In this document: piece by piece, positions 54,204 to 62,993 of the stretch
Position numbering within the stretch: position 1 is the first letter of the stretch
How the letters are laid out: every line of letters begins with the position of its first letter
Origin: Paraburkholderia piptadeniae
GTDB lineage: Bacteria > Pseudomonadota > Gammaproteobacteria > Burkholderiales > Burkholderiaceae
DNA length: 64,000 bases
Assembly: GCF_900007165.1 (NCBI RefSeq)
Contig: NZ_CYGY02000049.1
Span: forward strand, 31,733 to 95,732
Direction of reading: 5' to 3'
The notes under the pieces: generated by a model
Seen by the model: only the letters and a program-made list of their open reading frames with translations
Databases searched by the model: none
What the model was told of the DNA's origin: nothing
Position numbers and translations under genes: made by a program

Positions 54204-54217
54204 ACGCCCCGGGGCGT
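54204..54217. terminator. GC-rich palindrome after the RNase-like gene
   Basis: ACGCCCCGGGGCGT is a perfect palindrome 16 bases after the stop and lacks a T-run. It may act as a terminator or simply be an mRNA end structure. Confidence 0.4.
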
Positions 54218-55005
54218 CTATAAAGGAGACGTTGGGGCGTTATGTTCTCAGAGACCGTACCGCGATGGCACGATCCGTGGCAGAGGTAACGGCGACTGTC
54301 TTCTGCCGCTTCTTCCCACTCGTATTCGATCGACCCGCCACATACCGCGTCTCGTCGGTGCGACAACACGCGTTATTCGTGCTGGGGAATGCGACCGCGT
54401 TGCCTTCGACAATCGCGCACTGCGCTTGCTTCGAGTCCGATCGCCGGCGGCGTCGAATACGCGCGCTGCGCGAGCGGCGCGTAATCCAATGGCGTCATTG
54501 TGCCCTCGCCTCGCCATCGCATTGACAAAGGCGTCCGCCCATATAGACAGATCGCGTCGAAGCGGAAACGGCCGATCGATTCGAGCGTGCCGCGCAGATT
54601 TGCGAGAGAACGCCTACGAGGCGAGTGGCGATCAGGCGCATATCCGGAAGGCCGCGTGCAAGGCGTGCGCCGACGACATTCCAGCTATCTCGGCATCCGC
54701 AGCAAAGGCAGATGAGGCATGAGGGAAAACTACCGAACTACGATCGAGGATTGTCCGGCAGCCGAGCGTCCAAGCGACTTTGTCGCCGCTGACGGTCTCT
54801 TCGGAACGGACCCAATCCGCGCCGCATTCCGGGCAGAAAAATGGCTGGATGCGACGCCCAATAGGTTCGCGCGCGAAACCCTGTGTATCAAGGTGCGAGT
54901 ACGAGCCAGAGAAGCTCGGATCGCTGTACATCGGAAGACAACGCGCGCAGAGCTGCGTGAGATCGAAGGCCGTGATGGTCCCCTATCGTTCGGAGGAGTC
55001 GTAGC
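54218..55005. other. Region without a confident gene
   Basis: About 790 bases. A minus-strand frame 54632-54931 (99 codons) contains PFFCPECGADWVRSEE, a possible zinc ribbon, but it has no good start signal and a weak C-terminus. It may be a remnant of a phage-type gene like the DUF1643 gene that follows. Confidence 0.4.
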
Positions 55006-55554
55006 ATGAGCGCGATCATTAGCCCTTGCGGACAATACCGCTACCTCCTGAAGCGTCACGCCGAGTCGATGTCGCCTACGAAGTCGGCTGCGCTGTTTGT
55101 GATGCTGAACCCGAGCACGGCCGATGCGACGCTCGACGATCCGACCATTCGTCGCTGCCGCTGCTTCGCAAAGCTGTGGGACTGCAATGGTCTCGCCGTG
55201 GCAAATCTCTACGCGCTGCGCTCGACTGATCCTGCCGCGCTCTGGTCGCATCCCGATCCCGTCGGCCCAGATAACGACGACTACCTGCGGAACTTCGCGC
55301 GCGAGTGCGGCGACGTGGTTTGCGCGTGGGGTTCGAATGCAAAGCCGGAGCGCGCCGCACACGTCGCCAGCATCCTGACTGACGCCGGTGCTCGATTGTG
55401 GTGCCTCGGCACGACTAGCGACGGCTCGCCACGTCACCCGCTTTATGTGCGCTCAGATCAGCGGCTTGTCGAATGGTGTCCGGTCGAGGCATCCCGTCAG
55501 CGAGGAGATAGGGCGCGAGTCCACACCCACGATCTTCAGGAGTCGAGATTTTGA
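55006..55554 (+). CDS. DUF1643-family protein
   Basis: The 182-residue protein has the DUF1643 pattern: CGQYRYLLKRH, LFVMLNPSTADATLDDPTIRRC, NLYALRSTDPAALW, GPDNDDYL and WCLGTTSDGSPRHPLYV. Such proteins are common in phages and mobile elements and have no established function. It lies in a region with integrase and tRNA-like remnants. Confidence 0.88.
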   Translation: MSAIISPCGQYRYLLKRHAESMSPTKSAALFVMLNPSTADATLDDPTIRRCRCFAKLWDCNGLAVANLYALRSTDPAALWSHPDPVGPDNDDYLRNFARECGDVVCAWGSNAKPERAAHVASILTDAGARLWCLGTTSDGSPRHPLYVRSDQRLVEWCPVEASRQRGDRARVHTHDLQESRF

Positions 55555-55731
55555 ATAACGGTCGACGCGGTGCAATCCCAAGGAAACTACACCCACGTCC
55601 TGCGCAATGCTCTCAAGTTTCTCCATGGGAGAGAGGCGGTCGTATTCGGGCCATCTTTCGGCAAACACGATCGGTCCGACGTAGTTGCAACACGCCTCGA
55701 CGGAGAACGCATACAGCAGAAGACAACTCAT
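55453..55731 (-). CDS. Possible small protein or fragment
   Basis: The 92-codon frame is opposite the 3' end of the DUF1643 gene. CCNYVGPIVFAERWPEYDRLSPMEKLESIAQD reads like the start of a HEPN-like or abortive-type helical protein. It then degrades and stops, so it is probably a truncated remnant. No ribosome site stands out. Confidence 0.35.
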   Translation of the reverse strand: MSCLLLYAFSVEACCNYVGPIVFAERWPEYDRLSPMEKLESIAQDVGVVSLGLHRVDRYSKSRLLKIVGVDSRPISSLTGCLDRTPFDKPLI

Positions 55732-56100
55732 GAAGACCCATGTAGTCCCGGACGGATCTTCATTGGCCTTGTCTCGCAGCTCATTATCGCTGCGCCAAAG
55801 TTCTGCGTACGTATGGACCTCGCGTTCGCGTGTCTTTGTGACAGTCGTCCCTTCGTCTTATTCATGGCACTGTCCGGTCGAAATGGAGGAACGGTTACGA
55901 AGCATGTTGCTTCCACGGATTTTGCGGCGAGTTCGAACCGCGCTATTCATTGGAGCAGCACAACGTGTAATCGAAACAACGAGAAAACACTGGGGGTATC
56001 GAATGACCGATACGTTTCCGCGCGACCGCCCCATCATAGCTCGTGCGGTGATCGATGGACGCTACCAGGTCGTCGACCCGGTGCGCCCACAAATGGCCAC
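55732..56100. other. Region without a confident gene
   Basis: There are 369 bases with no clear frame. It probably covers the lost N-terminal part of the integrase remnant. Confidence 0.35.
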
Positions 56101-56520
56101 AGGACACGCTCAATCGTGACGAGCGGGATATCCGCGATGGATTCCTGCTGATCGATCCTGGAAAGACGAAGAAGAAGCTTAGGTTGGAAGTGACGGGCGA
56201 ACTGAAGACCGTGATCGACCGCATCAAGGCTCGCATAGCGACTTACAAGGTGGTCAGCGCAGCTCTGGAGATCACCGAAACCGGTCAGCGCATGACGCTA
56301 CGTACACGCTCAGTACCCGTTCAAGACAGCCCGGGAAGCGGCTGGAATTCCATCTGAGGAGTTCCAGTTCAGGCTTCTTCGGGCGAAGGCGAGAACGGAC
56401 AAGACGGATTCGACTGGCGACATCAGGCAGGCCCAGAAGCAGCTCTGACGCGGCTCGATCAGCATGACCGAACACTATGTTCGTAAGCGCCCCGGCGACA
56501 AGGTCGGACCGACCCGATAG
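56101..56520 (+). pseudogene. C-terminal remnant of a phage-type tyrosine integrase
   Basis: In shifting frames the sequence reads LIDPGKTKKKLRLEVTGELKTVIDRIKAR, then LLRAKARTDKTDSTGDIRQAQKQL, a stop, and SMTEHYVRKRPGDKVGPTR. The last element contains the catalytic Tyr of phage integrases (EHYVRKRxGDKV). A frameshift near 56330-56360 and an in-frame TGA near 56450 break the gene. It lies about 65 bases from a tRNA-like sequence, as expected for an element integrated at a tRNA. Confidence 0.78.
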
Positions 56521-56560
56521 GAGGAATTGCGGAGCGGAGGGTTTTTCGCGGAACGAGAAA

Positions 56561-56580
56561 TCCGGCGTGTAAAAGCCGGA
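56561..56580 (-). terminator. Hairpin next to the tRNA-like sequence
   Basis: TCCGGC and GCCGGA flank an eight-base loop. On the minus strand ATTTCTCGTT follows, so it can serve as the terminator of the tRNA-like gene. Confidence 0.5.
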
Positions 56581-56586
56581 ATCGCT

Positions 56587-56668
56587 TGGTGAGCCGGGTG
56601 GGATTCGAACCCACGGTGTCCTTTCGGAGGCGGATTATGAGAGCGCCCGAAATTTCCCGTACCGGCCC
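56587..56668 (-). other. tRNA-like sequence, 3' half intact, 5' half aberrant
   Basis: The minus strand reads a tRNA 3' half: a T arm GTGGG-TTCGAAT-CCCAC, acceptor CCGGCTC, A and CCA, with a class II-like TCC-GAAA-GGA variable arm and a CTCATAA loop (CAT anticodon). The seven bases GGGCCGG at the 5' end pair with the acceptor (one G-T). However, the D arm and the 5' anticodon stem do not fold normally. It is either an attachment-site remnant or a degenerate mobile-element tRNA. Confidence 0.5.
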
Positions 56669-56964
56669 TATGTTATTGATTTTCAAAGGCTCTGCCACGC
56701 GCCGGTCAACTCGCGGTTGGGCTCATATTGGGGGGATTCGGGGGATATCCGGTGTGCTGTGGGCACACTTTGGGCGCACTTGCCGCCGCTTGCATCGCTG
56801 CGTAGCGGCACGTTGCCGCCCTTCCTGCTCTTTCCGCCAATTTTCATACGCAGTTGGTGTCATAAATTGTCACGATGCCCGGTCGCGCCCCGGTTCCGTG
56901 CTACGTATATACCCCGCCCAGCAAACAACGACAGGAAGCCAAATGCAACGCTGTGGGAGAGTAG
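56669..56964. other. Non-coding region right of the tRNA-like sequence
   Basis: There are 296 bases without a gene. It holds an imperfect tandem repeat at 56758-56779 (TGTGGGCACAC, TTTGGGCGCAC), which could be integrase arm-type sites. Confidence 0.4.
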
Positions 56965-57249
56965 GTGTCGTATAACGCGCTTCATGTGCCGCTCGATATT
57001 GGCACGTGGCAATGCAAGCTTGTACCCGCCAGGGAGTTCTACAGCCTCTCTGGTGGATATGTGGACCGCTTTGCCGACTGGGACACGCGTCGTGAACGGG
57101 AGCGCGAAATCGAAGACGACAAGCGCACCTTCGACCGGCATTTCCGCCCCGGTTACGATTTCCGAAGAACGATTGCCCCGGATATCGACGCGATCCGATC
57201 ATTCCTGAGAGATCATCTGAACGTCGTTCATTGGGATGCCGACCGATAA
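56965..57249 (+). CDS. Small protein of a three-gene unit, unknown
   Basis: The 94-residue protein starts at GTG 56965. Segments such as LDIGTWQCKLVPAREFYSL and a charged DWDTRREREREIEDDKRTFDRHF look protein-like. It has no signal peptide or membrane segment. It overlaps the next gene by 14 bases. The family is not recognised. Confidence 0.65.
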   Translation: MSYNALHVPLDIGTWQCKLVPAREFYSLSGGYVDRFADWDTRREREREIEDDKRTFDRHFRPGYDFRRTIAPDIDAIRSFLRDHLNVVHWDADR

Positions 57250-57937
57250 CGAGGGTATCGAGCGGGCTCTCAAACAGGCCGCCCGCAAAGGAATGCTTGT
57301 GCCGGTCATCAACCGTGACTGGCGGTCGCTTCCGATGACGTTCCGGCCTACTCCCGCGCCGCTGCGCTGGCCGCCGACATCAGGCGGTGGCGGGTTCGGC
57401 CGCGGTGGCGGAACGATGTGGGCCGCCTTCAGGAACGCGGGGCCGGGGCCTTTGATTTGGGATGGTGAACCGGTCCTGAGAGGGCCATACGATCCCTCTA
57501 CCGTAGAGGCTCAGTTGAAAGCTGCGCGCGCCGCGTTGAGTGCGGGCAGCAGCGACGATGGCGGTAGCCTGTCCAGCGTAGTGGAAGCCGTGGCCGGATC
57601 GGTACTCGGCGGCGATTCAGATACGGATGATGACGATGGCGACGGCACACCCGACATGGCTGAGAGCCTCGCGGACGACGTCGGTACAGATGACGACGCA
57701 TCGACGCCGCTCGGCGATGGGCAGCCGTTCGAGTACGGGCCGGACGCGGCAAGCGACGAAGCGGAGAGCGTTGCGGCGCGCGGCGTGAGCGAAGTGCACG
57801 AGGCCGAGTGCTACGCCGAATATGAGGTGGATATGGAACAATGCCAGGTCGCGAGCGCGATGTATAAAGACTCCCGTACTTATGCGCTTTGCACACAACG
57901 GGCATTCGAGAAATACCAGCAATGCAGAGGATACTGA
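57236..57937 (+). CDS. Acidic linker protein with Cys-containing C-terminal domain, unknown
   Basis: The 233-residue protein has an N-terminal Pro/Gly-rich part (PPTSGGGGFGRGGGTMW) and a central, very acidic low-complexity region (SDTDDDDGDGTPDMAESLADDVGTDDD). Its compact C-terminal ~50 residues contain four Cys residues (ECYAEYEVDMEQC, YALCTQRAFEKYQQC). The layout resembles secreted polymorphic-toxin or effector tails, but I do not recognise the domain. It is flanked closely by two small genes. Confidence 0.7.
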   Translation: MPTDNEGIERALKQAARKGMLVPVINRDWRSLPMTFRPTPAPLRWPPTSGGGGFGRGGGTMWAAFRNAGPGPLIWDGEPVLRGPYDPSTVEAQLKAARAALSAGSSDDGGSLSSVVEAVAGSVLGGDSDTDDDDGDGTPDMAESLADDVGTDDDASTPLGDGQPFEYGPDAASDEAESVAARGVSEVHEAECYAEYEVDMEQCQVASAMYKDSRTYALCTQRAFEKYQQCRGY

Positions 57938-57938
57938 G

Positions 57939-58235
57939 ATGACGAAGCCTCCACGCGCAAGCATCGTTTTTTATGACGAAGAGACACAACAACTCAAGAT
58001 GTGCACGGTGTTGCGCTCACGTGTTCAATCGACAATTGACCAGGCAATGGCTGTCACCATTCCACCCGACGCGGCAGAGCATTCCCGGGAGCCGATAACG
58101 GATGAAGACGCCCGCAAACTCGGCGGAATGCTGATGCTCATGCAAGGATTCTCCAATCCGGATTTACGCGAGCGGCTTCAATTCAAGACAGATACGCCTG
58201 TGGACTGGAACCCGCCGACACCACCGCGCGACTAA
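57939..58235 (+). CDS. Small protein, last gene of the three-gene unit
   Basis: The 98-residue protein starts one base after the previous stop. ASIVFYDEETQQLKMCTVLRSR, EPITDEDARKLGGMLMLMQGF and PVDWNPPTPPRD suggest a small soluble protein. Translational coupling to the larger gene fits a partner or immunity role, which is only inference. A strong hairpin follows. Confidence 0.68.
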   Translation: MTKPPRASIVFYDEETQQLKMCTVLRSRVQSTIDQAMAVTIPPDAAEHSREPITDEDARKLGGMLMLMQGFSNPDLRERLQFKTDTPVDWNPPTPPRD

Positions 58236-58253
58236 GCGCGAGCGCAACGAAAA

Positions 58254-58276
58254 AGCCGCCCCTTGCAAGGGCGGCT
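58254..58276 (+). terminator. Hairpin terminator after the three-gene unit
   Basis: AGCCGCCC and GGGCGGCT form an eight-bp stem with a seven-base loop, preceded by AAAA. The T-run is weak on the plus strand, and the A-run before it would serve the minus strand. It may be bidirectional. Confidence 0.6.
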
Positions 58277-58318
58277 CGACTTGCCCGTTCATGCGCGCGC
58301 TTGCCGACGACAGGCGGA

Positions 58319-58700
58319 CTATTCAAAGAGACCATCGGCTACTTCGCCACCGTTCGGTATAGCCTTGGGCTTTCGCGGTGGTAACGGGTACGGCTCGACG
58401 TGCATTGCTTCGGCCGGATAGAGTTGGAGAAAAGACCGCGCCTCGTCGGTCGAACTGCACGAGAGCCAGACGCCGTACTCGGTCGGCGGCACGACGACGA
58501 CCGAGCGCTTTTCGTCAATTGGCTTGTGAAACCGCTTCATCAGCGGGCGCTCGTCTGAATTGACCGTCAGCATCGTAAATGTAAGCGACGGCGATCCGTC
58601 CGACTCTTTCCATTGCCGCCACAGTCCCGCAATCGCGAGGGGCGATCTGTCGGCCGTCCCGATACGCCACCGCACGGATTTTTCCGGGGTATTCCCACGA
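58319..58700 (-). pseudogene. 5'-truncated SRAP (YedK/HMCES-like) gene
   Basis: The frame (about 125 codons) gives the C-terminal half of an SOS-response-associated peptidase: SVRWRIGTADRSPLAIAGLWRQW, FTMLTVNSDERPLMKRFHKPIDEKRSVVVVPP and a terminal LYPAEAMHVEPYPLPPR. A TAG in frame about 50 bases further upstream cuts off the N-terminal half with the catalytic Cys that traps abasic DNA. It is therefore unlikely to be functional. Confidence 0.75.
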
Positions 58701-58856
58701 CATTGGGGCGTCTACTTGCTCCTCGCTAATGGGGGTGAGAAATCATCGCCTCGCGAGGTCAGGCTCCCTACGCACCACGTCCGCTCAACCAAAACGCTGA
58801 CCGGTTCTACGCGCTCGGCGCGAATGACATGCCCGTGCGCGTCCTACTCGGTATCG

Positions 58857-60257
58857 CTACCAATAATAGTCACAAGTCGTCGGCTGCCCCGGCGTTCCGC
58901 CCCCGCACACAAAGACGACCCCGCTCTGCAGCCGAACGGCAGCCGGTGTGGCGCGCGGTGTGGACATGCTTGCCGCCGCGGACCAAGTATTGGTTGCCGG
59001 GTCGTACAGCTCCGCCGAGGCAAGCGCGCCATTCAGCGTCGCGGCGGACCCGCCCATTACCAGGACCTTTCCACTCGGCAGGACGATGGCTGCGTGCCCC
59101 CACCGCGCCGACGCCAGGGTGCCGGCGGGAGACCACGTATTCGTAGCGGGGTCGTAGAGCTCCGCGCTCGAAAGCGGGGCGTTTGGATTTCCCGACGTCG
59201 CCTGTCCGCCCACGACCAGCACTCTTCCATCGGACAACAGTGTCGCCGTGTGGTTGTTGCGGGCAACCGCCAGACTCGCGGCCGGCGACCAGCTGTTCGC
59301 GACCGGATCATAGATTTCGGAGCTTGCGAGCGTGGTACTGGGAAGGGCAAGCCCACCGACAATGAGCACCTTCCCATTGCTCAGCAACGTGGCTGTATGC
59401 CAGAGTCTGGGTATTCCCATGAGCGCGACCGCCGACCAGGAATCGGTGGTCGGGTTGTACCGCTCTTCAGACGGCACGGCCGCCAGAGGAAAAGTGGCAC
59501 CGCCAGCAACGAGTACGCTGTTGTCCGGCAGCAGCGTTGCGGTATGTCCGCTTCGTCCGGACAACATTGGCGCCGACGGTGTCGACCAACTGTTGGAAGT
59601 CGGATCGTACGTGGTACTGGATGCTACGTTTTGCGTATGGTTCTGACCACCGGCAACCAGGACTTTGCCGCTTGCCAACAGCGTGGAGTTGTGACCCACG
59701 CGCACGATCGGTGCGCCCGCCCCCGCCCAACTTTCCTGGACGGGGTCGTAAATTTCCGCGTCGCCGGCAAGTGCGTCGCCGCCCGAAGAAAGCACCTTTC
59801 CATTCGTTAATAGCGTCATCGGGAACACCGACAACTGTTTAAGCATGGTCCCCGCTGGCGCCCAGGCATTGCTTGTCACGTTCAGCGAGACAGTTTTCGA
59901 TACCCCGCTAGAGGAGACACTGACGGATGCTGCACCAAGCGACACGCCGGTGACCAATCCGCCGGATACCGTTGCAATGGAGGGTGTGAGGGACGACCAT
60001 GTTGCGTTGGTACCCAGTAGGGCCTTGCTGCCGTCGGAAAAAGTGCCGGTAGCCGTTAGGCGACGTGTTATCCCGACCCCCGTTGTGAAAGGATCCGGCG
60101 TGACGGAAATCGATTGCAATACAGCGGACGCCGGAGGCGGAGATCCTCCTCCCGACCCTGCATCATCGCCACCGCCACACGCACTCAGCAAGAGGGCGAT
60201 CATGACTGTGATCTGCGGGCAAAACCGTTGCGCCGTGTTCAAAAGGGGAACTCTCAT
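58857..60257 (-). CDS. Kelch-repeat lipoprotein with Big2-like domain
   Basis: The product has about 466 residues from ATG 60257, which has GAGAGAGAA upstream. The lipobox is LLSAC, followed by a Gly/Ser linker and a bacterial Ig-like group 2 domain (LQSISVTPDPFTTGVGITRRLTATGTFSDG). Six or seven kelch blades follow, each with a HTATLL or similar start, a GKVLVAGG strand and an EIYDPxxNSW turn. The galactose-oxidase copper ligands are not evident. It is a surface beta-propeller, probably binding carbohydrate or protein. Confidence 0.9.
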   Translation of the reverse strand: MRVPLLNTAQRFCPQITVMIALLLSACGGGDDAGSGGGSPPPASAVLQSISVTPDPFTTGVGITRRLTATGTFSDGSKALLGTNATWSSLTPSIATVSGGLVTGVSLGAASVSVSSSGVSKTVSLNVTSNAWAPAGTMLKQLSVFPMTLLTNGKVLSSGGDALAGDAEIYDPVQESWAGAGAPIVRVGHNSTLLASGKVLVAGGQNHTQNVASSTTYDPTSNSWSTPSAPMLSGRSGHTATLLPDNSVLVAGGATFPLAAVPSEERYNPTTDSWSAVALMGIPRLWHTATLLSNGKVLIVGGLALPSTTLASSEIYDPVANSWSPAASLAVARNNHTATLLSDGRVLVVGGQATSGNPNAPLSSAELYDPATNTWSPAGTLASARWGHAAIVLPSGKVLVMGGSAATLNGALASAELYDPATNTWSAAASMSTPRATPAAVRLQSGVVFVCGGGTPGQPTTCDYYW

Positions 60258-60648
60258 TTCTCTCTCGTGCCGCTTTTGGCTCTGGTGCTCTAAGGGCGAT
60301 AGCGCATCACTGGCACATCGTTGCCAGCTCAATGTTAATGCACTCCTCCGTCGTCACCCCGGGACAGAGGCTGATGTCGGCAAAATGATAGCAGTGCTGG
60401 TAGCGCGGTGCCCGTTTAGCGCCCGACTACCTGTCGGGCGGATGAAATTGCTGCAATGCAACGCAAGAATTCGGCGGCCCTTCCCTCTGCTAGAATCACG
60501 CCCCTGCACAGTTTCAGGCGGGGAAGTGACGCCGACGATCGCCCGAAGTTAATCAGGAGACCGATGCGCTTGCGGCTTCGAGCTTCAGAGTGTCACTGCC
60601 GAAACGCGTGCGTGGGGCCGGCGCCAGGCAAATGGGCGGCACAAATTA

Positions 60649-60683
60649 AAAAGGACTTACGGCATGACACCGTAAGTCCTTTT
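60649..60683 (-). terminator. Strong terminator, probably of the original tRNA-Pro gene
   Basis: A perfect 14-bp stem (AAAAGGACTTACGG and complement) with a seven-base loop is followed on the minus strand by TTTTTAATTTG. It lies eight bases past the CCA end of the tRNA-Pro fragment, so it looks like that tRNA's native terminator. Confidence 0.85.
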
Positions 60684-60690
60684 GTCCATC

Positions 60691-60737
<47 letters not shown>

Positions 60738-61222
60738 GGGCTTTCACTCGTCCGCGAAGCGCTCCATGATTGGCAAGCCGATAATACCGTCTAATGCCTG
60801 CATAAGTTTTGTGCATTCGAATCCCACACAAGTGCGAGTTGCATTGATTGATGTTAGACGGAAATCGCGAGTTCAAACGACTATATCGCGAGAACTTAAT
60901 GGGGAAAAAACTTGACGCCGCGCGTCGAGAAATTTCATTGGCGGCAAATGCGATTAAGAAGATGGAAGCGTGTAGATCTCGGGCTTGTAATCGAAGTCTG
61001 TCCGCGGGAACAGGCTGAAAACGTCCCAACGAGCGTCATTCGGATTGGCTTCGTAGCTGGTGCACACGTCGACCTCCTTGAGCCGACATGATAGCCGGAG
61101 CCCTTGCACTATGCGGGCGGCTAGATTGCTGCATATCCAAACAGGCAACGTGCTTAAGTGCGACGCGCCCTTGGCATCGCTCGCCCCCACGGACAAACTG
61201 ATAAAATCTTGCGTCAACGTAC
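60738..61222. other. Left edge of the putative island, no gene
   Basis: There are 485 bases without a confident frame. The composition around 60780-60960 is less GC-rich than the flanks, with sequence such as ATTGATTGATG, which suits foreign DNA. Confidence 0.45.
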
Positions 61223-62026
61223 GTGCATCCATCCATGCCCATCCTGCCGCCTGGAACTCTGCTTCAACTCATGTACCTAAAAGACCGGCTTCGCCGGTTA
61301 CGTCCAGGCCGCTTCGTCGAGATTGGCCCAGGCGCCGGACATATCTCGGCACTCCTCCTTGACGCCGGATGGTCCGGTGTTGCCTATGATCTGGAGGCGT
61401 CAACAGTCGCCGCCCTGGAAGCCCGGTTCCCAACGGAAATCGCATCGGGTCGATACAGACCAGTGCATGGTAACTGGCTGGAACTCGATAGTTCGGACAA
61501 GTTCGATCTCGTGCTGTCCTGCATGGTCCTTGAGCACTTTGACGACGCCGGGGAACGGATATTCATCGATGTTGCCCGGCGCAATCTTTCGCCCGATGGC
61601 ACGATGATCACAATCGTTCCCGGCTCGCCCAAACACTGGGGAATCGAAGACGAAATCGCTGGGCATTTCCGACGCTACACATCGCGATCAGTGGCGGAAT
61701 TATTCGCGGCTTCAGGCTGGCAAATCAAGCACGCAGCAGGCCTCACTTTTCCGGTTTCGAACGTTTTACTCCCTTTGTCGAACTTCTTGGTTCGACGAAG
61801 CGAGGCTCGAAAGCTTTCATTGAGCATGATCGAGCGCACGAAACAATCCGGCATTAGGAACGTGCCGATGAAAACCACATTTCCGACGATTCTTAAATTT
61901 TTACTGAATGAGCGAAGCCTGTTGCCGCTGCATTTACTGCAAAAGCTGTTCGTGAAATCGGATAGTGCACTTGTCTTGTACGTTGAAACTGAGCCGTTGC
62001 ACAATCCAGTTCCGCATCGCGGTTAG
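61223..62026 (+). CDS. SAM-dependent methyltransferase
   Basis: The 267-residue protein (an in-frame ATG at 61235 is an alternative start) has a class I methyltransferase core: RFVEIGPGAGHISALLLDAGW (SAM-binding loop), VAYDLEAST, FDLVLSCMVLEHFDD and a RRNLSPDGTMITIVPG strand. The C-terminal ~80 residues are unassigned. Its end overlaps the end of the opposite-strand dioxygenase gene. Neighbours suggest modification of a glycan or glycolipid. Confidence 0.87.
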   Translation: MHPSMPILPPGTLLQLMYLKDRLRRLRPGRFVEIGPGAGHISALLLDAGWSGVAYDLEASTVAALEARFPTEIASGRYRPVHGNWLELDSSDKFDLVLSCMVLEHFDDAGERIFIDVARRNLSPDGTMITIVPGSPKHWGIEDEIAGHFRRYTSRSVAELFAASGWQIKHAAGLTFPVSNVLLPLSNFLVRRSEARKLSLSMIERTKQSGIRNVPMKTTFPTILKFLLNERSLLPLHLLQKLFVKSDSALVLYVETEPLHNPVPHRG

Positions 62027-62847
62027 GATTCGCGACGTCCCCGCCAGTCCTTGGCACTCGCAGCGGGAGTCCATTGAAAGCCGAGGTATTTTCGAATTGC
62101 GGGGTCGTCCGGGACAGTTTGTCCCGTACTTCGCAGCGCTGAGGGAATGTCAATCTGCTGCGCCAGAAACGGCAATCCAATCACGTGATTGACTGCGCGC
62201 CTTGCAGTCGCTACACGATTCGCACCTCCCCGGTGATAAAGCATCGCGTCTAGCACCAAGTACGAGCCGGCCGGCACCGCCAGTTGTTTTTCGCTTCTGC
62301 CGATGAATCCTTCGGTCGGAAACTCCTCAACATGATGAGTGCCCGGTAGGACGAAGGTCGCACCGTTTTCGAAAGTGAAATCGTCCACGCAAAGTAACGC
62401 ATTGATGGCGATCGGCTTCGAACTGATCCAGTGCTGATACGGCAAATCTCTATGCCACTTACCCTGATTGTTATCTCGGTCAGGCCGGTTGATGATCCCG
62501 TTCTGTTGAGTCAGGACAAATTCGGTCCCGAAAATTCGCCGTGCCAGTTGCAGCAGTGGCTCTGAAGTCGCCACTCGCAGGAAGTCGGCATCATAAGACA
62601 GGACGCAGCGTACGACATCGGAATCCCCAATTCCTTTAAGGACGCTTTCCCCACCCATTTCCTCTACTTGCCGCTGATAGACCCCGTCCAATCGACTTTT
62701 CAGGCCATCGACGAAACCAGCGTCAAGGCCACTATCCAAGACGGTGTAGCCGTTAATTCGCAAGTCCGCGACCCTTTCGTCGTAAAGGTCGGCGGCAGGC
62801 AAGCGTTCCGTTACGCCATAGCTGAGTTGGTTTTTGTTTTGAGGCAT
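62023..62847 (-). CDS. Phytanoyl-CoA dioxygenase-family Fe(II)/2-oxoglutarate oxygenase
   Basis: The 274-residue protein has the PhyH fold: GYTVLDSGLDAGFVDGL near the N-terminus, the facial-triad HxD in GKWHRDLPYQ, NALLCVDDFTFENGATFVLPGTHH, and the distal His/Arg in LYHRGGANRVATARRAVNHV. It probably hydroxylates a small molecule or a carbohydrate/lipid substrate. It is convergent with the methyltransferase gene and follows the glycosyltransferase gene on the same strand. Confidence 0.88.
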   Translation of the reverse strand: MPQNKNQLSYGVTERLPAADLYDERVADLRINGYTVLDSGLDAGFVDGLKSRLDGVYQRQVEEMGGESVLKGIGDSDVVRCVLSYDADFLRVATSEPLLQLARRIFGTEFVLTQQNGIINRPDRDNNQGKWHRDLPYQHWISSKPIAINALLCVDDFTFENGATFVLPGTHHVEEFPTEGFIGRSEKQLAVPAGSYLVLDAMLYHRGGANRVATARRAVNHVIGLPFLAQQIDIPSALRSTGQTVPDDPAIRKYLGFQWTPAASAKDWRGRRES

Positions 62848-62993
62848 CGGCTAGGTTCTAAGTTGCAGATTCAACGACACCATAAAGGATCAGTCATTCA
62901 AGCAGATCATATCGCATCACAACCAGCATATACACCACCCGTCCTGGTGCGCGATTGGCACGTTGGCTGTTGATGCCAAAGCTTGAAAATCAG

